Shown here one piece after another: positions 1 through 7,142 of a stretch of DNA of 9,154 bases. Made by a program: the position numbers and the translations under genes. Below the pieces are notes generated by a model. That model saw only the letters and a program-made list of their open reading frames with translations. It was not told the origin of the DNA and did not search any database. Where the stretch lies: assembly GCA_904501685.1 (NCBI GenBank), contig CAJGBX010000053.1, positions 1-9,154 on the forward strand, read 5' to 3'. This DNA comes from Clostridiaceae bacterium (GTDB taxonomy: Bacteria; Bacillota; Clostridia; Oscillospirales; Acutalibacteraceae). The stretch's first letter is position 1. The number at the start of each line of letters is the position of its first letter.

Positions 1-82
1 ACCATGCGGGAAGAAACAAGAACACACCAACTAAAATGAGTCCCATTATGTATTTTGTAAGTGCGTTAAAAATCAATTTCAT
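1..82 (-). CDS. Isoprenylcysteine carboxyl methyltransferase-family membrane protein, N-terminal fragment
   Basis: Only the first 27 codons are present; the gene runs off the left edge. The visible protein begins MKLIFNALTKYIMG and continues as a hydrophobic segment ending FLFLPAW. This pattern, a short amphipathic start, one membrane helix and then LPA followed by an aromatic or Gly, is how I recall clostridial proteins annotated as isoprenylcysteine carboxylmethyltransferase family (ICMT/PEMT-like membrane methyltransferases) beginning. None of the catalytic region is visible, so the family call rests on the N terminus alone. The ATG start (complement of 80-82) is well supported by AAGGAG on the minus strand (complement of 89-94), 6 nt upstream. 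It follows rlmD on the same strand after a 149-nt gap filled by a palindromic element. I see no good promoter in the gap, so it may depend on read-through from rlmD. Any single-helix membrane protein remains an alternative. Confidence 0.5.
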   Translation of the reverse strand, partial: MKLIFNALTKYIMGLILVGVFLFLPAW

Positions 83-124
83 TGTTTTCTCCTTTTTGGT
101 GAAATCTTTGCTTTGCAAAAGTGA

Positions 125-224
125 AGTTAAGTTTGCCGCACTTCGCCGTCAGGCGAAACTTCGCTCATGTAGTGAACTTCACTGCCGAAGGCAACTTCAC
201 TTGCCCGCGAGGGCAAACTTAGTT
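125..224. repeat. Palindromic element built of 18-bp hairpin units
   Basis: The element is bounded by a perfect 10-bp inverted repeat, TAAGTTTGCC (128-137) and GGCAAACTTA (212-221), which extends to 13 bp (125-137 with 212-224) if two G-U pairs are allowed. Inside, ACTTC recurs at 140, 158, 176 and 194, spacings of exactly 18, 18 and 18 bp, and ACTT again at 217 after 23 bp. Each unit carries its own small stem: TTCGCC/GGCGAA (142-147 with 152-157), TTCGCT/AGTGAA with one G-U (160-165 with 171-176), TGCC/GGCA (183-186 with 190-193) and TTGCCC/GGGCAA (201-206 with 211-216). The last stem shares bases with the outer right arm, so those two folds exclude each other. It looks like a small non-coding dispersed repeat (REP- or MITE-like). 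That identity is inferred from structure alone. Confidence 0.75.
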
Positions 225-227
225 GTT

Positions 228-261
228 GAAACTATTGTTTACATAGACAAACAATAGTTTC
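228..261. other. 13-bp perfect inverted repeat over the rlmD stop codon
   Basis: GAAACTATTGTTT (228-240) is exactly complementary to AAACAATAGTTTC (249-261), with an 8-nt loop. The hairpin contains the last nine sense codons of rlmD and its TAG stop (complement of 232-234). It is AT-rich and is not followed by a U-run in the rlmD direction, so it is not a classical intrinsic terminator. It could act as an mRNA 3'-end stabiliser or processing site, or be part of the adjacent palindromic element, which ends only 3 nt away. Confidence 0.6.
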
Positions 262-1581
262 GACGTGCCTTGTGCGAGGAAACATATCGAAGGTTGCGGC
301 CTTTACGGTTTTGTAATTAAGCTCTTTGAATACTTTGCAATCTCTGGCCAGGGTTGACGGGTCGCAGGATACATAAACCACACGGTCCGGCTTAAAATCT
401 TCAGCTATTGTTCTAATCAGCTCTATTTCGCAGCCCTTTCTCGGTGGGTCAACAATTACAACATCGGGTTTTATATTATTTTCATTAAAATCTTTTGCAG
501 TATTAGCTGCGTCACCGCATATAAAATCTACATTTGTAAAACTATTTAATTCGGCATTATGCTTAGCATCCTCGATAGCTTCAGGAATAATTTCAACACC
601 GATTATTTTTTTAGCACTATTTGCCATCGAAAGACCGATTGTACCGGCACCACAGTACAAATCCAAAACAGTTTTGCCGTTCGGCTCGGCATACTCGGCA
701 GCTTTTTTATATAGCTTTTCCGCCATATCATGGTTAACCTGATAAAATGATAGCGGTGAAATACGAACCTTTACACCGCATAAAATATCGGTAATAAATC
801 CGTCACCGTAAATAGTTTTACACTCCTGACCCATAATAACATTGGTTTTATCAAGGTTGAAATTCAACACAGCCGACTTTAAATTTTCACCAAAAACCGA
901 CTGCATTCTTCTTATAAATTCAGCCTGATTAGGCAGTTCTTTGCCGTTTAAACACAGACAAACCATAATTTCACCGGTAACATTAGCTTTACGGAAGTAA
1001 ATATGGCGAACTAAACCCTTATGTTCAGCCTCGTTATAAACCGAAATGTTGTTTTCAAGTATAAATTCTTTAAATTTCAAAACCGCTTCGGAAAACTCAG
1101 CGGGCTGAAGCTGACATTCATCACAATCTACAACTCGGTGACTATGACCGGCAAAAAAGCCGATTTTAAGTTGACCATTATCGAACGCTACGGGATACTG
1201 TGCCTTATTTCGGTAGCCTTGCTCGGTTAAACCTACAATAGGCTCAAGCTCAGGCTCTACAGTACCGATTCTTTTAAGATTATTTTTGACATTCAGCTCT
1301 TTTATCAAAAGCTCTTTTTTATAATCAATATGCCGAAAGCTACAGCCACCGCACTGCGGAAAGCTTTTGCAGTTGTTTTCGATTCGGTCGTTTGACGGCA
1401 TAATTATTTCATGAATTTTAGCAAATGCACAATTTGACTTGACTTTTAAAATATGTGCTACAACAATATCACCCGTAACGGCAGAGTCGACAAAAACGGT
1501 CAAACCGTCTATTTTACCGACACCGGCACCCTGCAATGTTGTATCTATAATCTCCAAATTCACTAAATCGTTCTTTTTCAT
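232..1581 (-). CDS. rlmD: 23S rRNA (uracil-C5)-methyltransferase, RlmD/RlmCD (TrmA family)
   Basis: 449 aa, the usual length for the family. The protein transfers a methyl group from SAM to C5 of a uridine in 23S rRNA; Firmicute homologues of this type (RlmCD) are known to modify U747 and U1939, but the exact site here is inferred. Residues 1-58 form a TRAM RNA-binding domain. Four cysteines, C71, C77, C80 (CGGC motif) and C156, match the 4Fe-4S cluster ligands of RlmD. The Rossmann methyltransferase region has LDLYCGAGTIGL (307-318) for SAM binding and VIVDPPRKG (375-383). C406 in SCDPS is the expected nucleophile, and E441 in HVET the expected catalytic base. The ATG at 1581 has AAAGGA about 10 nt upstream. 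It is divergent from the DUF378 gene across a 64-bp spacer in which I could not assign a convincing promoter on either strand. The C terminus (CLCKQ) lies inside a perfect inverted repeat. Confidence 0.95.
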   Translation of the reverse strand: MKKNDLVNLEIIDTTLQGAGVGKIDGLTVFVDSAVTGDIVVAHILKVKSNCAFAKIHEIIMPSNDRIENNCKSFPQCGGCSFRHIDYKKELLIKELNVKNNLKRIGTVEPELEPIVGLTEQGYRNKAQYPVAFDNGQLKIGFFAGHSHRVVDCDECQLQPAEFSEAVLKFKEFILENNISVYNEAEHKGLVRHIYFRKANVTGEIMVCLCLNGKELPNQAEFIRRMQSVFGENLKSAVLNFNLDKTNVIMGQECKTIYGDGFITDILCGVKVRISPLSFYQVNHDMAEKLYKKAAEYAEPNGKTVLDLYCGAGTIGLSMANSAKKIIGVEIIPEAIEDAKHNAELNSFTNVDFICGDAANTAKDFNENNIKPDVVIVDPPRKGCEIELIRTIAEDFKPDRVVYVSCDPSTLARDCKVFKELNYKTVKAATFDMFPRTRHVETIVCLCKQ

Positions 1582-1630
1582 AAAAAATTCCTTTGAATAA
1601 AGTAAAAATATCGGTCAAAAATAATCACGA

Positions 1631-1637
1631 AAAGGAG
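1631..1637 (+). promoter_or_regulatory. Ribosome binding site fixing the DUF378 start
   Basis: AAAGGAG lies 8 nt before ATG at 1646. An in-frame GTG at 1637 would give three extra residues (MKK), but it overlaps the Shine-Dalgarno itself and has no purine-rich site at a usable distance, so ATG 1646 is preferred. Confidence 0.85.
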
Positions 1638-1645
1638 TGAAAAAA

Positions 1646-1885
1646 ATGTTTGATAAAATTTGTCTTATTCTTTTAATCATTGGCGGACTTGTCTGGGGCG
1701 GCGTAGGTTTATTCCAATTTGATATCGTCGCATGGCTTTTCGGCGGTCAGGATGCCCTTCTCAGCCGTATCGTCTACACACTTGTAGCTTTAGCAGGCGT
1801 TTGGTGCATTTCACTTTTGTTCCGCGACTCAACCGAGGCCGGCGACAGTGATATGCACACACCCATGGTAGGCGGTGCAGACTGA
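1646..1885 (+). CDS. DUF378 family small membrane protein
   Basis: 79 aa from ATG 1646, a normal length for DUF378 (PF04070). The family pattern is clear: residues 6-22 are a hydrophobic helix with IIGGLVWGGVGLF, followed by FDIVAWLFGG and then LLSRIVYTLVALAGVW (39-53) as the second helix. The protein should sit in the cytoplasmic membrane with two membrane segments and a short acidic, probably soluble, tail (residues 61-79, DSTEAGDSD and onward). Its biochemical role is unknown in any organism as far as I know. It is the only gene in the window on the plus strand, flanked by divergent rlmD and convergent YgiQ, so it is probably transcribed alone. The promoter was not identified with confidence. 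Confidence 0.88.
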   Translation: MFDKICLILLIIGGLVWGGVGLFQFDIVAWLFGGQDALLSRIVYTLVALAGVWCISLLFRDSTEAGDSDMHTPMVGGAD

Positions 1886-1894
1886 TAATCACCT

Positions 1895-1921
1895 TGCGGG
1901 AGGATAAGTCCCTCCCCTACA
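1895..1921. repeat. GC-rich REP-like palindrome between convergent stops
   Basis: GGGAGG (1898-1903) pairs with CCTCCC (1911-1916) around a 7-nt loop, flanked by TGC on the left and CCTACA on the right. It occupies most of the 44-bp gap between the stop of the DUF378 gene (1885) and the stop of the YgiQ gene (1930). Neither strand has a U-run after the stem, so it is at best an unusual bidirectional terminator. The flanks resemble a palindromic repeat with GTAGGGG and CCCGC ends that I associate with clostridial intergenic regions; this is recollection, not a search. Confidence 0.55.
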
Positions 1922-1929
1922 TATATCAA

Positions 1930-3867
1930 CTACCTGCCCTCCCAACGGCCCTTTGCTTTAAAAGACTTAGTGGCAGGCTTATTTTGCTTTAACCTTCCGT
2001 TTTTACCTTTTGATTTAAGATTATTGCTTTTTTTATTTCCGTTTCGTGTTTGGATATTTCTGTCACCGTAACCCGGGGCATTGATTAAACAATCGGGTCC
2101 GGTACCTATTAAATCGGTACGACCACAGTCCTTTAATGCCTTTAAAACTATCTGCTTATTTTCCGGCTTGAAATACTGTAAAAGTGCCCTTTGCTCTGCC
2201 TTTTGTGACGGAGTTTTCGGTACAAAAACATACTCTAAGGTGTACGGGTCAAGTTCAGTATAATACATGCAGGTCGAGATTGTACCGGGTGTCGGATAGA
2301 AATCCTGCACTTGTTCAGGTCGCATTTTGTTTTGCTTCAAAAAAAGAGCAAGTTCGATGGCGTCACTCATTTTGCAGCCGGGATGACTTGACATCAAATA
2401 AGGCACCAAATACTGCTCCTTGCACACCTGCTTTGTAATTCTATAAAATTTATTGACAAATTTTTTATAGGTTTCAATATGCGGCTTACCCATTTTATCA
2501 AGTACCGCATCACTGCAATGCTCAGGTGCAACCTTTAGCTGACCACTGACATGGTATTCTACAAGCTCGCGGAAAAAGTCATCATTTTTATCCTCTAAAA
2601 GATAATCAAAACGAATTCCCGAACGTATAAAAACCTTTTTAACGCCCTTAACAGCTCTGATTTTACGAAGCATTTCGAGATATTCGGTATGGTCACATTC
2701 CAAATTCTTGCAAACTGTAGGTGCTAAGCACTTTTTACCCTTACAAAGACCTTTTTCTAACTGTTTTTTACAGGATACCATTCTAAAGTTTGCGGTAGGA
2801 CCGCCGACATCGTGAATGTAACCCTTAAAATGAGGATTTTTGGTTAATAATTCAACCTCATTTAAAACAGATTCCTCACTTCTGACCGCAATTTGCCTTC
2901 CTTGGTGGTAAGCAATTGAGCAAAAGTTACATGCTCCAAAACATCCACGGTTATGGGTTACAGAAAATTCAACCTCTTTAATAGCCGGTACACCGCCCAT
3001 ATTCTCATAAATCGGGTGGTAATATCTTTGATATGGCAAGGCATAAACCTCATCTAACTCCTCGGTTGTAAGAACTCGCATAGGTTTATTTTGAACAATG
3101 TATCGGCCACCGTGCTTTTGCACAACCCTTTTACCGCGTACCGCGTCCTGTTCATCATATTCAATTCGGCAGGCAACGGCATACTGACGTTTATTGCTCT
3201 TACACTCCTCAAACGACGGAACTGTTATAGCATTAATACCGACAACACTATCAGTTACATATGCCGTACCGTCAATATCGGTTAAATTTCTGATATTCTC
3301 ACCTTTATTTAATCGGTCAGCGATAATTTTAGTCTGCAATTCACCCATTCCGAAACTAAGCAAATCAGCTTCGGTGTCAATTAAAATAGACGGTAAAACG
3401 GTGTCAGACCAATAGTCATAATGAGCAAAACGGCGTAGTGATGCCTCCACACCGCCAATAATCAGCGGAATGTTACCGTAAACTTTACGCACGAGTCTTG
3501 AATAAACCGTAACTGCTCGGTCAGGTCGCAGACCTGACTTAGCACCCGGAGAATACATATCCTCACTGCGTTTTTTCTTAGCGGCAGTATAATGCGCCAC
3601 CATTGAGTCGATATTTCCTGAATTAACCATAAAGCCGAGTCTGGGTCGACCAAACTCGGTTATACTGCTTTCATTTTTCCAATTCGGCTGAGAAATAATT
3701 CCAACCTTATACCCTGCCGATTCCAAAACACGGGAAATAATTGCAGTGCCGAAGGACGGGTGGTCAACATAAGCATCACCGGTGACAATTACAAAATCAA
3801 CCTCATCCCAGCCTCTTTCTAGCATATCCTCTTTTGAAATTGGCAGAAATCTATTATTCACTGTCAC
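1930..3867 (-). CDS. ygiQ: YgiQ family radical SAM protein
   Basis: 645 aa, within the range of full-length YgiQ proteins. The N-terminal Radical_SAM_N domain starts FLPISKEDMLERGWDEVDF and contains VTGDAYVDHPSFG (28-40). The radical SAM cluster motif CxxxCxxC is C309, C313 and C316 (CFGACNFC). A second cysteine-rich stretch, C366, C375, C380, C386 and C391, follows, as is typical of the family and possibly holding an additional metal site. The C-terminal part contains YPTPGTIST (524-532) and ends in a Lys/Arg/Asn-rich tail (about 603-645) that may contact nucleic acid. The substrate of YgiQ enzymes is unknown. The likely start is GTG at 3867, inside the 3' end of ftsK (14-nt overlap), with a weak AAGGCAGG site; GTG at 3861 is an alternative. 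The overlap implies translational coupling to ftsK. Confidence 0.93.
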   Translation of the reverse strand: MTVNNRFLPISKEDMLERGWDEVDFVIVTGDAYVDHPSFGTAIISRVLESAGYKVGIISQPNWKNESSITEFGRPRLGFMVNSGNIDSMVAHYTAAKKKRSEDMYSPGAKSGLRPDRAVTVYSRLVRKVYGNIPLIIGGVEASLRRFAHYDYWSDTVLPSILIDTEADLLSFGMGELQTKIIADRLNKGENIRNLTDIDGTAYVTDSVVGINAITVPSFEECKSNKRQYAVACRIEYDEQDAVRGKRVVQKHGGRYIVQNKPMRVLTTEELDEVYALPYQRYYHPIYENMGGVPAIKEVEFSVTHNRGCFGACNFCSIAYHQGRQIAVRSEESVLNEVELLTKNPHFKGYIHDVGGPTANFRMVSCKKQLEKGLCKGKKCLAPTVCKNLECDHTEYLEMLRKIRAVKGVKKVFIRSGIRFDYLLEDKNDDFFRELVEYHVSGQLKVAPEHCSDAVLDKMGKPHIETYKKFVNKFYRITKQVCKEQYLVPYLMSSHPGCKMSDAIELALFLKQNKMRPEQVQDFYPTPGTISTCMYYTELDPYTLEYVFVPKTPSQKAEQRALLQYFKPENKQIVLKALKDCGRTDLIGTGPDCLINAPGYGDRNIQTRNGNKKSNNLKSKGKNGRLKQNKPATKSFKAKGRWEGR

Positions 3868-6325
3868 TGCTACCTGCCTTCATTTCCAACAACTGCTCTT
3901 TAGACATAAGCACCTGACGCGGCTTCGAGCCCTCATAAGGACCCACAACTCCGCGTTCCTCCATAATATCTATTAGTCTTGCCGCGCGTGCATAACCCAA
4001 GCGAAGCTTTCTCTGTAAAAGTGAGGTCGAAGCCTGTCCCAATTCAACGACACAGGCAATTGCATCGTCAAGCATCTGGTCAGCATCATCGTGGACAGCA
4101 TCCTCAGGAAGTCCGCTTTTAGCAGACTTTTCCTTAGCCGCTTGACGCTCAATTTCATTAATTACATCCTCATCATACTCATTTTTATGGTCAGATTTAA
4201 GGTAATGAACAACCTTTTCAACTTCACCGTCACTGACAAAGCAGCCCTGAATACGCTCGGGCTTAATAGCTCCGGTCGGGAAGAAAAGCATATCGCCCTT
4301 ACCCATAAGCTTTTCAGCACCACCAATGTCGATAATTGTACGGCTATCCACCTGTGACGAAACTGCAAACGCAATACGAGTCGGAATATTTGCCTTAATA
4401 AGACCTGTTACAACATCAACCGACGGGCGCTGAGTAGCAACAATTAAGTGCATACCGGCGGCACGAGCCTTCTGAGCCAAGCGGCAGATAGAATCCTCAA
4501 CCTCACCGGGTGAAGTCATCATAAGGTCAGCAAGCTCGTCAATAATAATGACAATTTGCGGCATTTTAACCAAATCGTCACGTTTTTCGGCAAGCTCATT
4601 ATAACCGGTAAGATTTCTTACATCGTTCTCAGCAAAAAGCTTATAACGTTTTTCCATTTCAACAACTGCCCAACCCAAAGCACCGGCCGCCTTTCTCGGG
4701 TCGGTAACAACCGGAACTATCAAATGAGGAATACCGTTATAAATACCCAATTCTACAACCTTAGGGTCAATCAGCAAAAGCTTAACCTCGTCGGGTGTAG
4801 CCTTATAAAGGATACTCATTATGATTGAGTTAATACATACCGATTTACCGCTTCCGGTAGCACCCGCAATAAGTCCATGCGGCATTTTGGCTATATCGGC
4901 AACCCTCTGCTCACCCGAAATATCCTTACCTAAAGCAACCGAAAGCTTGGATTTAGAGGTTGAAAAAGCCTGTGAGTCGATAATCTCACGAATTTTTACT
5001 ACACTGTTAAGCTTATTAGGCACCTCAATGCCAACTGCAGGCTTATTCGGAATAGGTGCTTCAATACGAACACCGGCGGTTGCTAAATTCAATGCAATAT
5101 CGTCGGCAAGATTGGTAATTTTACTGATTTTAACACCTGCAGCCGGCTGCAGCTCATAACGGGTTACAGACGGTCCTCGGCTGATATTGATAATTCTTGA
5201 TTCAACACCAAAGCTTCGCAAAGTATCTACAAGCAGTGTTGCAGTAGATTCCAGCTCTGCAGTGATATTTTTTGCACTTTCGGGCGAGGGCTCGGACAGT
5301 AACGACACCGGTGGGAATTTATATTCTTTTACTCCGGTATCAAATGAAACCGCACTGCCCTCAGGTACCTTGAAATCGATTTTTCCGGTCTTTGAATCAG
5401 CAGCAGTATTTACCTTGCTTATAATATCAGAAACATCTCCGTTATCCTTTTCGTTCTCGTCCGGCATAATTTCATCCGCACGCTCTGAAATAGCGGCAGC
5501 AGTAGACAAAACATCAGGTTTTGACGCTTGTATACTTTTAACGTTCGGTTTTTTAGAGCTTGAGCGAATATCAACCGTCATCGTTTCGGAATCCAAATCA
5601 CGATATTTTTTAATAACATTTTTTTGCTGTTCTTCAATAGAAAGCTCTTCCTCAGGCTCCTTTACGTTATCGCCGTCAAGCGGGATATCAACATTCACCG
5701 ATTTTTTTACGGCACGCTGCTCAAAAGCGTTTTCAGCAACCTCTTCTATTCTTTTAACCGGCTTGCTAATAGCCTTAAATAAGGCAATAAGTGTAGTACC
5801 TGTCATAAGCATAAATGTAGCAAAAATCAGCAACAAGCATAAAATCCAAGCACCCGGGTTACCTAAAAGCTTAAACAAGGGATATCCCAAAAGCGCACCA
5901 AACACACCTGCCGAGCTATGCCCTGCAAGATACGATTCACCAAACGCCTTTGAATACGAAACAACCTCTGGCTCACTAGCAATACCGATAATATGAGTAA
6001 AGGTTGAAATTAAGAAAACAAACACTGAAAACTCAATAATCCTGACCTTAGTTGAGCCATGCAAACGGTCCAATGCCAATTCAACAGCAATTACACCCAT
6101 TAAAATCGGCACAACATATCCAAAAAAGCCAAAGGTACCTAAAACGAAATTATGTATTGCCGTCCAACCGTCAGTACCCTTAATAACGGCAGCCAGAAAA
6201 AGCAATAATGCCAATGTAAAAAGTAAAACAGAGGCAATATTTCTTTTGGCAGCATTATCGGATTGAGCCGTCTTTTTAACAGGCTCTGCCTTCTTGGATT
6301 TTGGTTTGGTTTTATACTTCGCCAT
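3854..6325 (-). CDS. ftsK: DNA translocase FtsK/SpoIIIE
   Basis: 823 aa, typical of Firmicute SpoIIIE/FtsK. It pumps double-stranded DNA through the division or sporulation septum. The N terminus is basic (1-28) and then has four or five membrane segments at about 30-48, 62-82, 95-115, 139-155 and 158-182. A charged, low-complexity linker follows to about 330. The motor has Walker A GATGSGKS (488-495), Walker B IVIIIDE (591-597) and TQRPS (631-635). A C-terminal gamma winged-helix domain (about 755-812), which reads the polar DNA motifs (KOPS/SRS), is complete. The ATG at 6325 has AAGGAG 8 nt upstream (complement of 6334-6339). It lies 52 nt after tepA, and its end overlaps the YgiQ gene. Whether it serves vegetative division (FtsK/SftA) or sporulation (SpoIIIE) cannot be decided from sequence; the tepA neighbour favours the SpoIIIE type. 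Confidence 0.95.
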   Translation of the reverse strand: MAKYKTKPKSKKAEPVKKTAQSDNAAKRNIASVLLFTLALLLFLAAVIKGTDGWTAIHNFVLGTFGFFGYVVPILMGVIAVELALDRLHGSTKVRIIEFSVFVFLISTFTHIIGIASEPEVVSYSKAFGESYLAGHSSAGVFGALLGYPLFKLLGNPGAWILCLLLIFATFMLMTGTTLIALFKAISKPVKRIEEVAENAFEQRAVKKSVNVDIPLDGDNVKEPEEELSIEEQQKNVIKKYRDLDSETMTVDIRSSSKKPNVKSIQASKPDVLSTAAAISERADEIMPDENEKDNGDVSDIISKVNTAADSKTGKIDFKVPEGSAVSFDTGVKEYKFPPVSLLSEPSPESAKNITAELESTATLLVDTLRSFGVESRIINISRGPSVTRYELQPAAGVKISKITNLADDIALNLATAGVRIEAPIPNKPAVGIEVPNKLNSVVKIREIIDSQAFSTSKSKLSVALGKDISGEQRVADIAKMPHGLIAGATGSGKSVCINSIIMSILYKATPDEVKLLLIDPKVVELGIYNGIPHLIVPVVTDPRKAAGALGWAVVEMEKRYKLFAENDVRNLTGYNELAEKRDDLVKMPQIVIIIDELADLMMTSPGEVEDSICRLAQKARAAGMHLIVATQRPSVDVVTGLIKANIPTRIAFAVSSQVDSRTIIDIGGAEKLMGKGDMLFFPTGAIKPERIQGCFVSDGEVEKVVHYLKSDHKNEYDEDVINEIERQAAKEKSAKSGLPEDAVHDDADQMLDDAIACVVELGQASTSLLQRKLRLGYARAARLIDIMEERGVVGPYEGSKPRQVLMSKEQLLEMKAGSSDSE

Positions 6326-6359
6326 CTATAAAACTCCTTAAAAGTGATTTATTATGTAA

Positions 6360-6375
6360 CGGCGTAAAAACGCCG
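6360..6375 (-). other. Intercistronic hairpin between tepA and ftsK
   Basis: CGGCGT (6360-6365) and ACGCCG (6370-6375) form a perfect 6-bp GC-rich stem with an A4 loop (U4 on the transcript). It begins 2 nt after the tepA stop and ends 20 nt before the ftsK Shine-Dalgarno. The transcript after the stem reads UUACAUAAUAAAU, a poor U-tract, so a full terminator is unlikely. Partial attenuation or an mRNA processing/stability element is more plausible. Confidence 0.55.
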
Positions 6376-6377
6376 AA

Positions 6378-7076
6378 TTATTTAGCTTCAATCATATTAT
6401 ACAATTCGTTAATTACGGTTGAAAGACTGCCGATTTCATCAATCAAGCCACATTTTACCGCCATTTCACCGTCTAAAACACTACCCATATCAGTTGCAAG
6501 CTCATCGGTATTAAGCATATATTTTTCAAATTCAGTTACGCTGATATTCGAATTTTTTACAACAAAATCCGAAATTCTTCTCTGCATACGCTCAAAGTAA
6601 TGTAGTGTTTGCTCAACCCCTAACACCAAGCCGTTAGTACGTACAGGATGAATTGTCATTGTAGCGCTCGGTACAATGAAGGATTTTTTTGCCGATACCG
6701 CCAACGGCACGCCGATTGAATGACCGCCACCTAAAACCAAAGAAACGGTAGGTTTACTCATACCGCTAATCATTTCAGCCAAAGCAAGACCTGCCTCAAC
6801 ATCACCGCCGACAGTATTGAGTATAATCATCATACCTTCTATTTTAGGGTCCTCCTCAACGGCTACAAGCTGAGGAATTACGTGCTCATACTTAGTAGTC
6901 TTAGTATCGGCCGGCAAAACACCGTGACCCTCAATCTGACCGATAACAGTCAGGCAATGAATACAGTGCTTACCGCCCATTGGTGTTACCGAGCCCGACT
7001 CCCTGATTTGGTCCCAAACGCTATTGTTTGAACCGTTAGATTGATTATTATTTTCCTGATTGTTTTGTGTTGACAT
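6378..7076 (-). CDS. tepA: ClpP-like serine protease, TepA family
   Basis: 232 aa. Residues about 36-229 match the TepA/ClpP-like fold: KHCIHCLTVIGQIEGH (36-51), LNTVGGDVEAGLALAE (86-101), then VLGGGHSIGVPLA (114-126) with S120 as the expected nucleophile and TIHPVR (141-146) with H143 as the catalytic histidine. An aspartate in the D191-D196 region could complete the triad. In Bacillus subtilis the homologue (ymfB/tepA) was reported to aid protein secretion and lies directly upstream of spoIIIE; the same order here supports orthology. The N terminus (5-18) is Asn/Gln/Ser-rich with no signal peptide, so the protein is probably cytoplasmic. The CxxC at 38-41 is notable because I recall Asn in place of the first Cys in relatives. 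The ATG has TAGGAG 8 nt upstream (complement of 7085-7090), and a strong promoter begins about 65 nt upstream. Confidence 0.9.
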   Translation of the reverse strand: MSTQNNQENNNQSNGSNNSVWDQIRESGSVTPMGGKHCIHCLTVIGQIEGHGVLPADTKTTKYEHVIPQLVAVEEDPKIEGMMIILNTVGGDVEAGLALAEMISGMSKPTVSLVLGGGHSIGVPLAVSAKKSFIVPSATMTIHPVRTNGLVLGVEQTLHYFERMQRRISDFVVKNSNISVTEFEKYMLNTDELATDMGSVLDGEMAVKCGLIDEIGSLSTVINELYNMIEAK

Positions 7077-7142
7077 AATAAAAACTCCTAAATACAGTTT
7101 TTATAATATCATTCCACAAAATAAGCACAATAATACATATTG

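Noticed and set aside
107..119. TTTGC/GCAAA mini-hairpin left of the array
   Set aside because: The 5-bp AT-rich stem is weak and lacks the ACTTC anchor, so it was not counted as part of the repeat element.
36..257. 73-codon open frame on the plus strand
   Set aside because: It runs antisense through the start of the membrane methyltransferase-like gene and the hairpin array, has no convincing ribosome binding site, and encodes an unnatural composition driven by the repeats.
1637..1645. GTG at 1637 as the start of the DUF378 gene
   Set aside because: It overlaps the AAAGGAG site that correctly serves ATG 1646.
1582..1645. Divergent promoters between rlmD and the DUF378 gene
   Set aside because: TTGACC on the minus strand and TTGAAT (1593-1598) on the plus strand both lack a -10 box at a sensible distance, so no promoter was called.
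5187..5996. 269-codon open frame on the plus strand
   Set aside because: It lies antisense inside ftsK, mostly opposite the low-complexity linker; its Ser-rich product is a by-product of ftsK codon use, and no start signals were seen.
7103..7130. Second promoter for tepA (TTGTGC-16-TATTAT on the minus strand)
   Set aside because: Both boxes are weak compared with the near-consensus promoter 40 bp upstream, and AT-rich leaders give such matches by chance.
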